Source: Anaerolineae bacterium (GTDB lineage Bacteria; Chloroflexota; Anaerolineae; Promineifilales; Promineifilaceae). From it: a stretch of 64,000 nucleotides of DNA. A program made the position numbers and the translations under genes. Below are positions 26,591-36,410 of the stretch, piece by piece. The number at the start of each line of letters is the position of its first letter. Positions within the stretch are counted from its first letter, which is position 1. The notes beneath the pieces are model-generated. The model was not told the DNA's origin. It made no database searches and worked only from the letters and a program-made list of their open reading frames with translations. The stretch is from contig JANQGC010000114.1 of assembly GCA_028277515.1 (NCBI GenBank), forward strand, positions 1 through 64,000. Reading direction: 5' to 3'.

Positions 26591-26911
26591 GTGAGCAAGA
26601 AGAAAAGGCAACGTCAGAAGCATGTTCCACGAAGGACTTGTGTGGTCTGCCGGCAAAAGATGGACAAGCGCCGGCTGACGCGCCTTGTTCGCTCAGTAGA
26701 AGACGGCGTTGTTGTTGATCCAACAGGAAAAAGAAACGGCCGTGGTGCCTATCTTTGCGACCAGGTGCAATGTTGGGATAAAGCCTTGAATAATCTGCAA
26801 ATATTGAACCAGGCGCTGATGACCGAGATCACAGAGCAAGAAAGAGAGAGGATTGCCACGTTCAAACCGGCTGAAATTAAGGTGACGGAGAAAGAGAATG
26901 ACACAAACTGA
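26591..26911 (+). CDS. rnpM: RnpM/YlxR RNA-binding protein (DUF448)
   Basis: 106 aa, start GTG two bases after the nusA stop. The conserved core RRTCVVCRQKMDKRRLTRLVR, with a CxxC pair, and GKRNGRGAYLC identify the YlxR family, shown in Bacillus to bind and modulate RNase P RNA. The C-terminal ~20 residues ([14 protein letters not shown]) are a charged tail. It overlaps the infB start by 14 nt, so translation is probably coupled. Confidence 0.92.
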   Translation: MSKKKRQRQKHVPRRTCVVCRQKMDKRRLTRLVRSVEDGVVVDPTGKRNGRGAYLCDQVQCWDKALNNLQILNQALMTEITEQERERIATFKPAEIKVTEKENDTN

Positions 26912-28676
26912 AACGGTTATTGAAGTACCCGAATTTGTAACGGTCAGAGAATTGGCCGGCATCATGGGAGTCAGTCCCATTGATGTCATTAAAGAGTTGA
27001 TGAGCAACGGCATTATGGCCAACATCAACCAGCAAATTGACTTTGATACAGCCTCCATTGTCGCGGAAGAAATGGGCTTTGAAGTCGTAGCACCGCAAGC
27101 TGAGGAAGTTGAAGAGGCGGTCGAAGATCAACTCATCTGGCGCCAGGTTTTGGCGGAAGAAGATGAAGCCGATCTCAAGCCGCGTCCGGCAGTGGTCACC
27201 ATGCTAGGGCACGTCGATCATGGCAAAACATCCTTGCTTGATGTTATTCGCCAAACCAATGTTGTATCAGGTGAAGCTGGAGGTATCACCCAGCACATTG
27301 GCGCCTACCAGGTCAATAAAGAGGGTGAGCTGATTTCTTTCCTTGATACACCTGGCCACGAAGCATTTACAGCCATGCGCGCTCGTGGGGCACAGGCCAC
27401 AGACATCGCTATCCTGGTCATCGCCGCAGATGATGGGCTGATGCCTCAGACCAGAGAAGCTGTCGATCATGCCCGAGCTGCCCGTGTGCCAATCATCGTT
27501 GCGCTCAACAAGATTGATCTGGCGACCAGCCGGCCTGAAAGGGTCAAACAGCAGTTGGCTGAAATTGATCTGGTTCCCGATGAATGGGATGGCGATACGA
27601 TGGTCATACCTGTTTCGGCAACCGAGAAATTGGGGATTGACGATCTGCTGGAAGCAATACTCCTGGTTGCTGAAGATATCGAACCAAGGGCAAATCCAAA
27701 GGCATCAGCTACCGGTACTGTTCTTGAAGCAAAAATTGAAAAAGGCCGCGGGATCATGACCACGGTCTTGGTCCAGAATGGAACGCTCAAGATGGGTGAT
27801 ACGCTGCTCATTGGCGAAAACTACGGCAAGATCAAGGCCATGTTTAATTACATGGGCAAACGGGTTCAAATGGCTGCGCCCTCAACACCTGTTTCTGTTG
27901 CCGGCCTGCGCGGTATTCCTGAAGCGGGAGATCAGTTCCGGGTCGTGGAAAGCGAAAAGGCGGCACGCAAAATTATTTCAGGCATGGATGAACAAGGTCA
28001 AACGATTGAGAGAGGGACTGCCCCGGTCAGCCTTGAAGAGTTTTTCACGCGCTTGCAAGATGGGGAATCTAAGACTTTGAATCTGGTTGTAAAGGCAGAT
28101 GTGCAAGGCTCCCTGGAACCCATTGTCAATTCTCTGGAACAGCTCACCAATGAAGAAGTGACGGTGGAAATATTACGCTCGTCAACAGGTAACGTCAGTG
28201 AAAGTGATGTGATGTTAGCCTCTGCTTCTGACGCGATAATCCTAGGATTTAATGTGGACGTTGATTCGATTGCCAAAACGGCCGCCAGCAGTGAAGGGGT
28301 AGATATCCGCAGCTATCGCATCATTTACAAGCTCATCGAAGATGTAGAGAAAGCGATGAAAGGGATGCTGGCACCGACATACCGTGATGTCATCATCGGC
28401 CGTGCCGAAGTGCGACAGGTATTCCGTATACGCGGTGTAGGCAATGTCGCCGGTTCCTATATGCGCACTGGAGAGGCCCGGCGCAATGCCAGGGCCCGTC
28501 TCGTCCGCAATGGCAGACTCCTCACCACCGGTCCGGTAGGCAGCTTAAAGCATCTGCAGGAAAATGTTCGCGAGGTAAAAACCGGATTTGAGTTTGGTGT
28601 GAGTATTGATGACTGGAATGATTACGAACCAGGTGACATCATTGAATTTTTTGTTACCGAAAGGGTTGTAGAGTAA
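26898..28676 (+). CDS. infB: Translation initiation factor IF-2
   Basis: 592-aa GTPase that delivers initiator tRNA to the ribosome. It is a compact form: a single IF2_N domain (residues ~12-60: [22 protein letters not shown]) replaces the long N-terminus of enterobacterial IF-2. G motifs: [12 protein letters not shown] near 107, DTPGHEAF near 152, NKID near 206, and [12 protein letters not shown]. Domains II-IV follow to the C-terminal [13 protein letters not shown]. The operon position after rnpM and before rbfA is the classical one. Confidence 0.98.
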   Translation: MTQTETVIEVPEFVTVRELAGIMGVSPIDVIKELMSNGIMANINQQIDFDTASIVAEEMGFEVVAPQAEEVEEAVEDQLIWRQVLAEEDEADLKPRPAVVTMLGHVDHGKTSLLDVIRQTNVVSGEAGGITQHIGAYQVNKEGELISFLDTPGHEAFTAMRARGAQATDIAILVIAADDGLMPQTREAVDHARAARVPIIVALNKIDLATSRPERVKQQLAEIDLVPDEWDGDTMVIPVSATEKLGIDDLLEAILLVAEDIEPRANPKASATGTVLEAKIEKGRGIMTTVLVQNGTLKMGDTLLIGENYGKIKAMFNYMGKRVQMAAPSTPVSVAGLRGIPEAGDQFRVVESEKAARKIISGMDEQGQTIERGTAPVSLEEFFTRLQDGESKTLNLVVKADVQGSLEPIVNSLEQLTNEEVTVEILRSSTGNVSESDVMLASASDAIILGFNVDVDSIAKTAASSEGVDIRSYRIIYKLIEDVEKAMKGMLAPTYRDVIIGRAEVRQVFRIRGVGNVAGSYMRTGEARRNARARLVRNGRLLTTGPVGSLKHLQENVREVKTGFEFGVSIDDWNDYEPGDIIEFFVTERVVE

Positions 28677-28681
28677 GGTAG

Positions 28682-29059
28682 ATGAGTAAAATCAGACAGG
28701 AGCGAACGGCCGAAGACATTCGGATAATTATCAGCGACCTCTTATTTCGAGAGGTAAGTGATCCACGCTTACAAGATTTGACCATTACGCGCGTGCTGAT
28801 TGACCGCGAATTACAACACGCTAACATTTATGTGAATGCTTTAGGTGACGAGAGCAGAAAGAATGAAGTCATGCAAGCCCTCAAGAAAGCTGGGGGCTTT
28901 TTTCGTTATGAATTGGCTCAACGCACCAGCTTACGCACCGTCCCCGAACTTCAATTTCATTGGGACCCAACGCTGGCCTATGCTGAAGAAGTCGATGAGA
29001 TTCTGAGCAGCATAGAAATTCCACCGGAAGATGACCCTTCTCCCGGCAACGATCAATAA
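28682..29059 (+). CDS. rbfA: 30S ribosome-binding factor A
   Basis: 125-aa KH-like protein needed for 16S rRNA 5'-end maturation and cold adaptation. Diagnostic parts are RQERTAEDIRIIISDLLFREVSDPRL at the start, DRELQHANIYVNALGD in the middle and LRTVPELQFHWDPTLAYAEEVDEIL at the end. It starts 5 nt after infB with AAGGTAG as ribosome site. Confidence 0.97.
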   Translation: MSKIRQERTAEDIRIIISDLLFREVSDPRLQDLTITRVLIDRELQHANIYVNALGDESRKNEVMQALKKAGGFFRYELAQRTSLRTVPELQFHWDPTLAYAEEVDEILSSIEIPPEDDPSPGNDQ

Positions 29060-29089
29060 ACGAATCATAGACCAGGCCGGCAAATTCAT

Positions 29090-30061
29090 ATGATCCGACA
29101 TGCCTTAGAAAAAGCGCAAAATATTCTGGTAGTGAGCCACATCGATCCCGATGGAGACGCCATCGGATCACTGACCGCGATGGGATTGGCCTTGCAGCAG
29201 CTAGGGCAGAATTTTACGCTCGTCTGTGATGATAACGTCCCTGAGCGTTTTCAATTTTTACCTCTGGCAGATGATGTTATTAAAAAACCTTCGCTTTCCA
29301 GCGGCTACGATTTACTTATTGCCCTGGATTGCGGCGATGAAATGCGCATGGGCAGGGCTTTTAGTTCCCTTCCTGAACCAAAACCCTTTATCATCAATAT
29401 TGACCATCACATTACCAACACCCAATTTGGCGATATCAATGTAGTTGAACCACAAGCGACCTCAACGGTGGAAATCCTTTATAAAATCTTCTTAGAAATG
29501 GACCTCGAAATAAGTGAAGCGCTAGCCACCAGCCTGCTCACCGGCCTGGTTACAGATACCCTGGCTTTCCGCATTGTAGGGGTAACACCGGAGACATTGC
29601 GAACGGGTGCCGATTTGGTAGAGGCTGGAGCCGACCTGGGATTTATCACCATGCGTGCCTTAAACGTTCGCCCCTATTCCACCTTGAAGCTTTGGAGTAA
29701 AGGCTTAAACAAGATGGTGCTCGAAGGCGGGTTGCTTTGGGCCAGCATCACCGATCAAGACCGTGAAGCGTGTGATTTCCGCAGCAACAGCAGTGTAGGA
29801 TTGGTCAATCTCCTGGCCGATGTTGAAGAGGCAGCAATGGGGGCCGTCCTGATGGAAATGAAGGATGGAACCGTCAAGGTTGGCTTGCGTTGTCGCCCCC
29901 CATTCGATGTAGCCCAAGTGGCCGTAGCTCTCGGTGGTGGCGGCCACCCACTCGCTGCCGGCTGCACCATGGCCGGACCACTTGCCGAAGCCGAGGCGGT
30001 TTTGGTTCGTTCATGCCAGGACGCCATTATTCGCCAGGCAAACGCTGTTCCACAAGCATAA
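29090..30061 (+). CDS. nrnA: DHH/DHHA1 phosphoesterase, NrnA-like (oligoribonuclease / pAp phosphatase)
   Basis: 323 aa with SHIDPDGDAIGS (DHH motif I) at residue ~17, ALDCGDE near 83, the name-giving NIDHHITN near 106, and the DHHA1 domain ending in GGGGHPLAAGC near 285. NrnA degrades very short RNA oligomers and dephosphorylates 3'-phosphoadenosine 5'-phosphate in the cytoplasm; related proteins cleave c-di-AMP breakdown products. Position between rbfA and truB is standard in Gram-positive and Chloroflexota genomes. Confidence 0.92.
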   Translation: MIRHALEKAQNILVVSHIDPDGDAIGSLTAMGLALQQLGQNFTLVCDDNVPERFQFLPLADDVIKKPSLSSGYDLLIALDCGDEMRMGRAFSSLPEPKPFIINIDHHITNTQFGDINVVEPQATSTVEILYKIFLEMDLEISEALATSLLTGLVTDTLAFRIVGVTPETLRTGADLVEAGADLGFITMRALNVRPYSTLKLWSKGLNKMVLEGGLLWASITDQDREACDFRSNSSVGLVNLLADVEEAAMGAVLMEMKDGTVKVGLRCRPPFDVAQVAVALGGGGHPLAAGCTMAGPLAEAEAVLVRSCQDAIIRQANAVPQA

Positions 30062-30089
30062 GCGGCCGTCCAACGCAGTATCACTCCTT

Positions 30090-30959
30090 ATGTCCCTCGA
30101 AGGTGTTCTCAATATTGATAAGCCTCAGGGAATAACCTCCCATGATGTTGTCAATCAAATACGTCGTTTGAGCGCTGTGCGGCGCGTGGGTCATGCAGGC
30201 ACCCTCGACCCACTCGCGACCGGTGTGCTTTTGCTGTGCCTGGGTAGAGCAACGCGTTTAGTGGAATATCTGGTTAGCTTGCCGAAGTACTATGAAGCGG
30301 TGATTCGTCTGGGACAGGTGACGGATACCTATGATGCTGAAGGCCAAATTCTTGAAGAACGAGAGGTTTTAGCAACCGAACTGGAAATCAGAGAAGTTTT
30401 GCGAAGTTTTCAAGGCAGGATTCAACAAAAAGCGCCCGCATTTTCGGCGATTAAACAGGATGGCCGGCCGCTTTATAAACTTGCCAGGGAAGGTAAGCCG
30501 GTTGATCCGCCGCTGCGCGAGGTTCAGATTTATGAACTTGAGCTGCTCTCCTGGGAAAAGCCGTTGGTCCAGATTCGGGTGAGCTGCTCGTCGGGGACCT
30601 ACATTCGCTCATTAGCCCATGATTTCGGGCAGCTTCTTGGCCCTGGCGGGCATATTTGCCAACTGCGGCGCACGGCCGTTGGCGATTTCGCGTCCGATCA
30701 TTCCGCTGCTTTAAAAGAGCTTGACGAGGAAAACTGGCTTGAATATTTGCTGTCCAGCGACACGGCCGTGCGCCATTTGCCCCGGCTTGACCTTACTGAA
30801 GAAGAGGCACAGCGGCTGCAACTTGGGCAGCGCCTGCCGCGAACAAGCCGGCATCCTCAGGCCCCAATTGTGCGGGCTTACGATGGCGGCGGCCGTTTTA
30901 TCGGCATTGTAAAAGCGCGAGAGTCAGCCTGGCAGCCGCACAAAATCTTCCCTTCCTGA
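30090..30959 (+). CDS. truB: tRNA pseudouridine(55) synthase
   Basis: 289 aa from the ATG giving MSLEGVLNIDKPQGITSHD, the exact family N-terminus; a longer in-frame reading overlaps nrnA and is not needed. The catalytic Asp lies in GHAGTLDPLATGVL (residue ~40). YYEAVIRLGQVTDTYDAEG, QKAPAFSAIKQDGRPLY and CSSGTYIRSLAHDFG complete the TruB signature, with a PUA-like C-terminus. The enzyme makes pseudouridine 55 in the T loop of tRNAs. It is in the operon 28 nt after nrnA. Confidence 0.96.
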   Translation: MSLEGVLNIDKPQGITSHDVVNQIRRLSAVRRVGHAGTLDPLATGVLLLCLGRATRLVEYLVSLPKYYEAVIRLGQVTDTYDAEGQILEEREVLATELEIREVLRSFQGRIQQKAPAFSAIKQDGRPLYKLAREGKPVDPPLREVQIYELELLSWEKPLVQIRVSCSSGTYIRSLAHDFGQLLGPGGHICQLRRTAVGDFASDHSAALKELDEENWLEYLLSSDTAVRHLPRLDLTEEEAQRLQLGQRLPRTSRHPQAPIVRAYDGGGRFIGIVKARESAWQPHKIFPS

Positions 30960-30999
30960 CATTTCAACGTCATTCATACTCTGGTACAATTATTGTTCT

Positions 31000-31932
31000 A
31001 TGTCACCACAAATAAAACGCGTCGATTCCCTGGCTTCAGGCATTGATCCTGAACCGACCTATCTCGCACTAGGCTCATTTGACGGCGTTCATAAAGGACA
31101 TCAAGCTGTCATTGGACAAATGGTCGCGGCCGCGCAAGCGCACGGTGTGCGCTCGGCCGTCTTGACCTTCTTTCCCCATCCTAAACGCGTGTTGCAAAAC
31201 CTGCGGGACCGGTACTACATTACGACCCTGGAGGATAGAGAGCGCCTGCTAGCTGAATTAGGTGTAGACCTGGTCCTCACCCACCCCTTCACCGATCAGG
31301 TGCGGCAAATTCGCGCCGCTGAATTTGTCAAATTGCTGCGGCAAAATTTAGATATGCGACAGATCTGGGGCGGCGATTTTGCCTTTGGGTACAGGCGTGA
31401 GGGAAATGTGGAATTTTTGCGTAGGATTAGTCCGGATCGAGGGTTTACCGTTCAACCGATAAAACATTCGGTCACCTGGAACGGGTCGCCTGTCAGCAGC
31501 AGCCGTGTAAGGCAAAGCCTCACCTCAGGAGACATCAATGATGTCAATGGTTGTTTGGGACGAAATTACGCACTGCGCGGCATTGTAGTCAAAGGAGATC
31601 AACGCGGCCGAATCATCGGTTTTCCAACAGCCAATCTTGCCCTCTGGGATGAGCTTTTGCTTCCGGCGAACGGTGTCTATGCCACATTCGCCTGGGTTGG
31701 TAAGGAGCGATTCCCCGCAGCGGCCAATGTCGGTATACGGCCGACCGTAAATGGCAGCCGGCGCGTGGTCGAAGCTCATTTGCTTGATTTTGATGATGAT
31801 CTATATGATCAGGAAATCTGCCTGGAATTTGTTCATTACCTGCGCGCTGAAAAGAAATTTTCCGGCCTGGATGCCTTGCAAGAGCAGATCAACCAGGATG
31901 TGCAGGAAGTAAAACAAAAATTACAAGTCTGA
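31000..31932 (+). CDS. ribF: Bifunctional riboflavin kinase / FAD synthetase
   Basis: 310 aa. The N-terminal nucleotidyltransferase domain (residues ~20-180) has GSFDGVHKGHQAVI, FFPHP, GGDFAFGYRREGN and SSSRVR. The C-terminal riboflavin kinase domain (~185-305) has GRIIGFPTANL, PANGVYAT, NVGIRPTVNG and VEAHLLDF. It converts riboflavin to FMN and then FAD. It is the last gene of the nusA operon. No ribosome site precedes the ATG, but TACAAT lies 9 nt upstream, so an internal promoter giving a leaderless mRNA is possible. Confidence 0.96.
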   Translation: MSPQIKRVDSLASGIDPEPTYLALGSFDGVHKGHQAVIGQMVAAAQAHGVRSAVLTFFPHPKRVLQNLRDRYYITTLEDRERLLAELGVDLVLTHPFTDQVRQIRAAEFVKLLRQNLDMRQIWGGDFAFGYRREGNVEFLRRISPDRGFTVQPIKHSVTWNGSPVSSSRVRQSLTSGDINDVNGCLGRNYALRGIVVKGDQRGRIIGFPTANLALWDELLLPANGVYATFAWVGKERFPAAANVGIRPTVNGSRRVVEAHLLDFDDDLYDQEICLEFVHYLRAEKKFSGLDALQEQINQDVQEVKQKLQV

Positions 31933-31939
31933 AGAGGAT

Positions 31940-31992
31940 GGCACAGCCATGGGTTATCGAGGAGTGGATGATAACCCATGGCAGATTGTGCC
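31940..31992 (+). terminator. Long stem-loop after ribF
   Basis: Perfect 13-bp stem (31946-31958 with 31970-31982) extended, across a 4-nt bulge, by GGCACA/TGTGCC (31940-31945, 31987-31992). It starts 7 nt after the ribF stop and could end the nusA operon, although no U-run follows. It resembles the hairpin at 36127-36167 on the far side of the next gene. Confidence 0.55.
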
Positions 31993-32241
31993 GTTGGGAA
32001 GGAAGAAGGAAAAGGAACTACTTACAGGCTACGCTACAATTCTTACAGAATCGGTTAAGCAAAAATAATCGCCAACTCCAAGGTTAAACGTACAACTTTC
32101 TACTAATTTCTCACATTGGTCAATATGGCTTTCCAGTGTATATTACTGCCACGATTTGACTCGCATTCCGACTTAAAAACGAAAAACAACATAATCAGAT
32201 CTTTACCTAAAAGATACAATCTGGAAAGGAGAATACTCTAC

Positions 32242-35200
32242 ATGAAGACGGAGATAGTACATAGACTTTCGGCTCCCAGGTTGCTGGCAATGTTGGTATT
32301 ATGCGCCATTATACTAATGGTCGTCACACTAGCACCCATGTTGGCGCAAGAAGATCCAGCTATGGCGGATGGGGAGCAAGCCCCCGCCAGCAACGAGGCT
32401 GCCGCGACTAATCCCGATTTCAGCACGATAGACGATCCGTTGAACGGCGAATATGAGCTCTTCACGGTCGATGATCTCGTCATTGCGCGCACGAAGCCGG
32501 CGAACAACAATACAACTTCAAGCGTACGTAACTATATTCTGGAGACAGAGAACGAGACGATCAGTAGCCAGGATGTCAAGGTGGTTGGCAACGCCAATTG
32601 CTGGCTGACCAACGGCCGTCAACCACAGCAGACCCGGGTCGGCCGTTTCTTCGATCTCCCATACGATATCATTGTTACTTTGTCCCCGTCCTCCTCCGCT
32701 TCTGGCACAGATTGCTCGGGTAATAACAATGTGGCCCTGCATATTCAGGATATCCAAACTAGCGACAATATCGCCTCGACCTTCACCATGTCGGCCGCCC
32801 AGACGGCCATAACCATGGACGACTTCAACCAGGATAGCTTTGAAGATCTCTTCATCATGAGCGATGCTGAGGTGCTGGTGGCCACCGCTAAAGATGTGGC
32901 CAATCCGAATGATGGAATTATATTCGGGCCTGCGACAGCACTGCCAACGAGTGCCTATGCGGCAACATTCGATCCAACTTCGGGCGATTTTAACGCGGAT
33001 GGCTTGAAAGATATCGCCTGGATCGGGAATGATTCTACGGTTCATTTTGCTACCGTTTGTCCGGGAGCGGTCCAAGGCACGATATGCAGTGAGGCGACAG
33101 CATTGCAGGTGTTGCTTGACCCACTCCAGTCACAAGCGGATCCGATTCAGGTAACGACCAACTTTAATGTTAATCGTGCAGGATGCAATCGAAACTCGCA
33201 AGCAATAACAAGCGGGGACTATAGCTCTCTAACGGAGGGCGACGGCCTAGTTGTGTTCGATTGCACCGATTTGGGTGCCAATATACCTCCGATCTTAGCC
33301 AGATGGTTTGAGTTCCAAGGCGATTGGACAATCCTTGGTGGGGAACCTATAGATGAAGAGATCATAGGAGCCTTCGATTACATGCCTAATAGCTTTGCTA
33401 AATCTGGACGCCTGAATTGGTTTGGAAACGCCGACCAAGTTGCATACGCTGTAGGCTCCACAGAGTATTTTCGGGACTGCGGTAGTAATGTTAAGGCCAG
33501 GGAGACGGTTGGGACGCTCATCTTTCAAAATAATGAGCTAGTGAATTCCCAGATCGCCTCGAAACCCGGGGGTTGTACGAACACTACAGGGCATGGTATT
33601 CCCTGGGTCAATGGTTTGGCAATAGGGCATTTTGCTTCGATTGCCGATAATTCCGGAAGTGAAACGGACTTCAATCAACAATTCGCTACGTTGCTCAACG
33701 ATCGCAGCGTGCGCATCTATTCGGTGAATGCACCAACTGACTATACGCCGGAGCTTGTTAACAATGCACATTTACCTGGCTCGCTTGGCCTCAACATGAA
33801 GATCAAAGGTCCTCCAAACGATCCGCAAATAACAAATTGGCTGGTAGCAGGTGACCTCCAAGGGCGTTCGGCCAGGCTCGGTCCGCCGTCGGTGATCCGC
33901 GTGGCCAGCCACAGCCAGCCGTCGGTCATCCTCGGCGCGCCGCCCATGCATGTGGATTACATTCTGCCTGACTCCAGCACGGGTTCGGAGTGGGAAGTAG
34001 TTAACTTCTCGGCGGTGCCTGATACCTTCAACAGCACTTACACCATGAACCAGACGACGAGTAACCAATCGGCCGATACCAACCGCACCAGCTACACCTA
34101 CGCAACGACCGAACAAAGCGGTGCATCCTTCAGTCTCAAGCTGCCTTATCTTCCCGCCATCGGCGGCTCGATCAAGGAAACCACGGAAGATAAGAACGAA
34201 GAGGTCAGCGAGACCTACCAATTCACGGAGAACGAATTCAAATATGATGCCTCCGCGACCACCGGCTTTGGCGATTTAATCTGGTATGATGTGAGCTCCT
34301 TCAACCTCTATTATTATCCCGTATTGGGCGAAACAGTCTGCCCGTCCGACAACAGTGATTGTGACCCCAGCGAGGAACAGCCGCTCTATGTGACCTTTTC
34401 TGGGCCCAGCAGTTCCGGGATCGGACCCGGTCCTGGCGCCACCACCGAGTGGTACCAGCCAGTACATGAACCGGGCAATATCTTCTCCTATCCCTGGAAT
34501 GAGGCGCAGTTGAAGCTGCAGCTATCGGCGGGCATCGATTTACTCACCGGCCCGCAGAACTTCTACACCGACGACTCAGACCAGGCACAGCGCTTGCAGT
34601 GGAGCAGCGGTGTGGGACAGGAGCAGACGGTGGGCACTACCAACAGCCAATCCTATGAAAAGGGCTATAGCCTGACGGGTGGAAAGGTTATTGGCGGTAT
34701 TCTCGACGTGAACTTCAGTGGCGATATCAACTACAGCGAAAGCTCGTCCATCGCTACGTTGAACAGATCCTCATCGTTCGTCGGCGCCTCGCAGGGCATC
34801 GCCATCGCCAAGCCTGGCACCTTCCTGACCTCGGGTCTTTACCAATACCGGGTGTCGCCTCAAATATTTGGCCGCACGTCGCCAGCCGGTCGTGTCGACA
34901 ATGTGTCCTTGCCACAGGACATCCAGACGATTGGGCCGCTGCAAGCAGCCTTTACTGCGGACCCTCTAGATCCGCAGGCTGGTTCATGGTGGGGCTCTGA
35001 CGTAAGCCCTTACACTCAGTACATAGACGTTGCCCTCAACCATCCGGTACGCTGGTCCAAGAGCGATCCCGTAGGCACACAGGAGACGCTTAACTGTCTG
35101 GTGGCGGTGGGTTCCCGCTACAACTGTATAACCTTCAACGATCCCAATCCGGCCAACCTCTGGAATAGCCAGTTCTACTGGATGCGCGGTCTGTTTGTCA

Positions 35201-36117
35201 CCGTTGGCGGCATCAACGGTCCCCAGCGGACTCAGGCCACAGCAGGGGAGGATGTGCTGCTCGAGGCTCGCGTTTATAACTACAGTTTCAAAGACATGCC
35301 GGCTGACTCAAAAATTCAAATCCGCTTCTATCGTCAGGAAATCCAGGGTACGACGCCGGTGGGCGACAGTGTGCTCATCGACCAGGTGGCGATCGATCCC
35401 CTGCCCGGCTTCAACTCCGACACCAGCCCGGATACGCCGAACTGGACAACGACGACGGCGGCATTCGATACGACCGGTCTTGATAACAGCTATCACATCT
35501 TCTGGGTTTTGGTCTGGGTCGAGGATGGTTCGGGCAACATGATTGCAGAGCTGCCCGGCCACGGTCTGAGTGCCAAGCCCGGTAGCCTGACCTCGATTGG
35601 CGATGTGCCGTTGGAACAAGTGATGCTGGATGGAGCGCAGAAGACCTTTAGCAACAACGTCGGCTACTTGCACAGCAAGTTCTACATTGCGCCGCAGACG
35701 CCGGACCCGCTCCCGCCTGGAGATCCTGAGCTGCAGATCTTGAACGCGCAGGTGACGCCAGCCAACACGTTGCCAGGTGAGCGTGTAATTGTCGCGGCAG
35801 ACATCCTATCCGAAGGTGCACCAGCCGAAGCAGTGCATATACAGTTCTATCCTAGTGCTCAGGCATGGAATGCGCACCAGGATGATCCTACGCTACCAGG
35901 ACCACGCCCCTTTGACGAGGAGGTCCTACCCTACATCGGGGCCGGCGAAACGGACCACGCAGAGGTCCCCTACACCGCCCAGGGCTGCGGCACCCAGGCG
36001 ATCCTGATAGTGGCTGAGGCGATCGCCGCAGAAGGACAGGCAACGGCCGAAGTTACGCTCGACAAGGGTTCATGCATTGTCTACTATCCAATAATACAAA
36101 TGCAGTCGCCCCAATAA
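32242..36117 (+). CDS. Very large secreted protein with FG-GAP-like repeats and Ser/Thr-rich beta region
   Basis: 1291 aa from the ATG with AAGGAG 10 nt upstream; a reading 42 codons longer lacks a site. The signal peptide is LLAMLVLCAIILMVVTLAPMLAQ. Residues ~180-260 hold two FG-GAP/VCBS-like calcium loops (DDFNQDSFEDLFI, GDFNADGLKDIAW). Residues ~600-900 are rich in alternating Ser/Thr and look like long amphipathic beta-hairpins, as in aerolysin-type pore formers, but no family is assigned. A C-terminal CARDB/Ig-like domain starts near 1160 and ends in CIVYYPIIQMQ. That aromatic-Pro tail recalls the VYLPL ending of many Chloroflexota exported proteins. Function unknown; flanked by related hairpins. 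Confidence 0.75.
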   Translation: MKTEIVHRLSAPRLLAMLVLCAIILMVVTLAPMLAQEDPAMADGEQAPASNEAAATNPDFSTIDDPLNGEYELFTVDDLVIARTKPANNNTTSSVRNYILETENETISSQDVKVVGNANCWLTNGRQPQQTRVGRFFDLPYDIIVTLSPSSSASGTDCSGNNNVALHIQDIQTSDNIASTFTMSAAQTAITMDDFNQDSFEDLFIMSDAEVLVATAKDVANPNDGIIFGPATALPTSAYAATFDPTSGDFNADGLKDIAWIGNDSTVHFATVCPGAVQGTICSEATALQVLLDPLQSQADPIQVTTNFNVNRAGCNRNSQAITSGDYSSLTEGDGLVVFDCTDLGANIPPILARWFEFQGDWTILGGEPIDEEIIGAFDYMPNSFAKSGRLNWFGNADQVAYAVGSTEYFRDCGSNVKARETVGTLIFQNNELVNSQIASKPGGCTNTTGHGIPWVNGLAIGHFASIADNSGSETDFNQQFATLLNDRSVRIYSVNAPTDYTPELVNNAHLPGSLGLNMKIKGPPNDPQITNWLVAGDLQGRSARLGPPSVIRVASHSQPSVILGAPPMHVDYILPDSSTGSEWEVVNFSAVPDTFNSTYTMNQTTSNQSADTNRTSYTYATTEQSGASFSLKLPYLPAIGGSIKETTEDKNEEVSETYQFTENEFKYDASATTGFGDLIWYDVSSFNLYYYPVLGETVCPSDNSDCDPSEEQPLYVTFSGPSSSGIGPGPGATTEWYQPVHEPGNIFSYPWNEAQLKLQLSAGIDLLTGPQNFYTDDSDQAQRLQWSSGVGQEQTVGTTNSQSYEKGYSLTGGKVIGGILDVNFSGDINYSESSSIATLNRSSSFVGASQGIAIAKPGTFLTSGLYQYRVSPQIFGRTSPAGRVDNVSLPQDIQTIGPLQAAFTADPLDPQAGSWWGSDVSPYTQYIDVALNHPVRWSKSDPVGTQETLNCLVAVGSRYNCITFNDPNPANLWNSQFYWMRGLFVTVGGINGPQRTQATAGEDVLLEARVYNYSFKDMPADSKIQIRFYRQEIQGTTPVGDSVLIDQVAIDPLPGFNSDTSPDTPNWTTTTAAFDTTGLDNSYHIFWVLVWVEDGSGNMIAELPGHGLSAKPGSLTSIGDVPLEQVMLDGAQKTFSNNVGYLHSKFYIAPQTPDPLPPGDPELQILNAQVTPANTLPGERVIVAADILSEGAPAEAVHIQFYPSAQAWNAHQDDPTLPGPRPFDEEVLPYIGAGETDHAEVPYTAQGCGTQAILIVAEAIAAEGQATAEVTLDKGSCIVYYPIIQMQSPQ

Positions 36118-36126
36118 CTTCGGGTA

Positions 36127-36167
36127 ACCGGTGGCACAGCAGTTATAATAGATGTTGTGCCACCGGT
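36127..36167 (+). terminator. Stem-loop after the large secreted-protein gene
   Basis: Perfect 12-bp stem ACCGGTGGCACA/TGTGCCACCGGT (36127-36138, 36156-36167) with a 17-nt loop, 10 nt after the stop codon. No U-run follows. It shares TGGCACAGC and TTGTGCC with the hairpin after ribF. Confidence 0.55.
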
Positions 36168-36410
36168 ATCGGTAAGTAATCCTCGTAAGAATCAGATTAA
36201 GGTAATCTCGCGATGTGCTGGGTTCTCTTTACACCTTCGCGATAATTATGTGGAGGATCCTAACCATAACTTTCTTTTCGATTGCCTCCGCTGGTCCATG
36301 CTGGCGGAGTCGGCCGTGGAAACGGTGCAGAGCGGAATAGTTATTGGACATTTCCCTCGAGTACGCTATTCTTTCTCGACAGAAGGACATTATAAACGAG
36401 GGAGTTTCTC

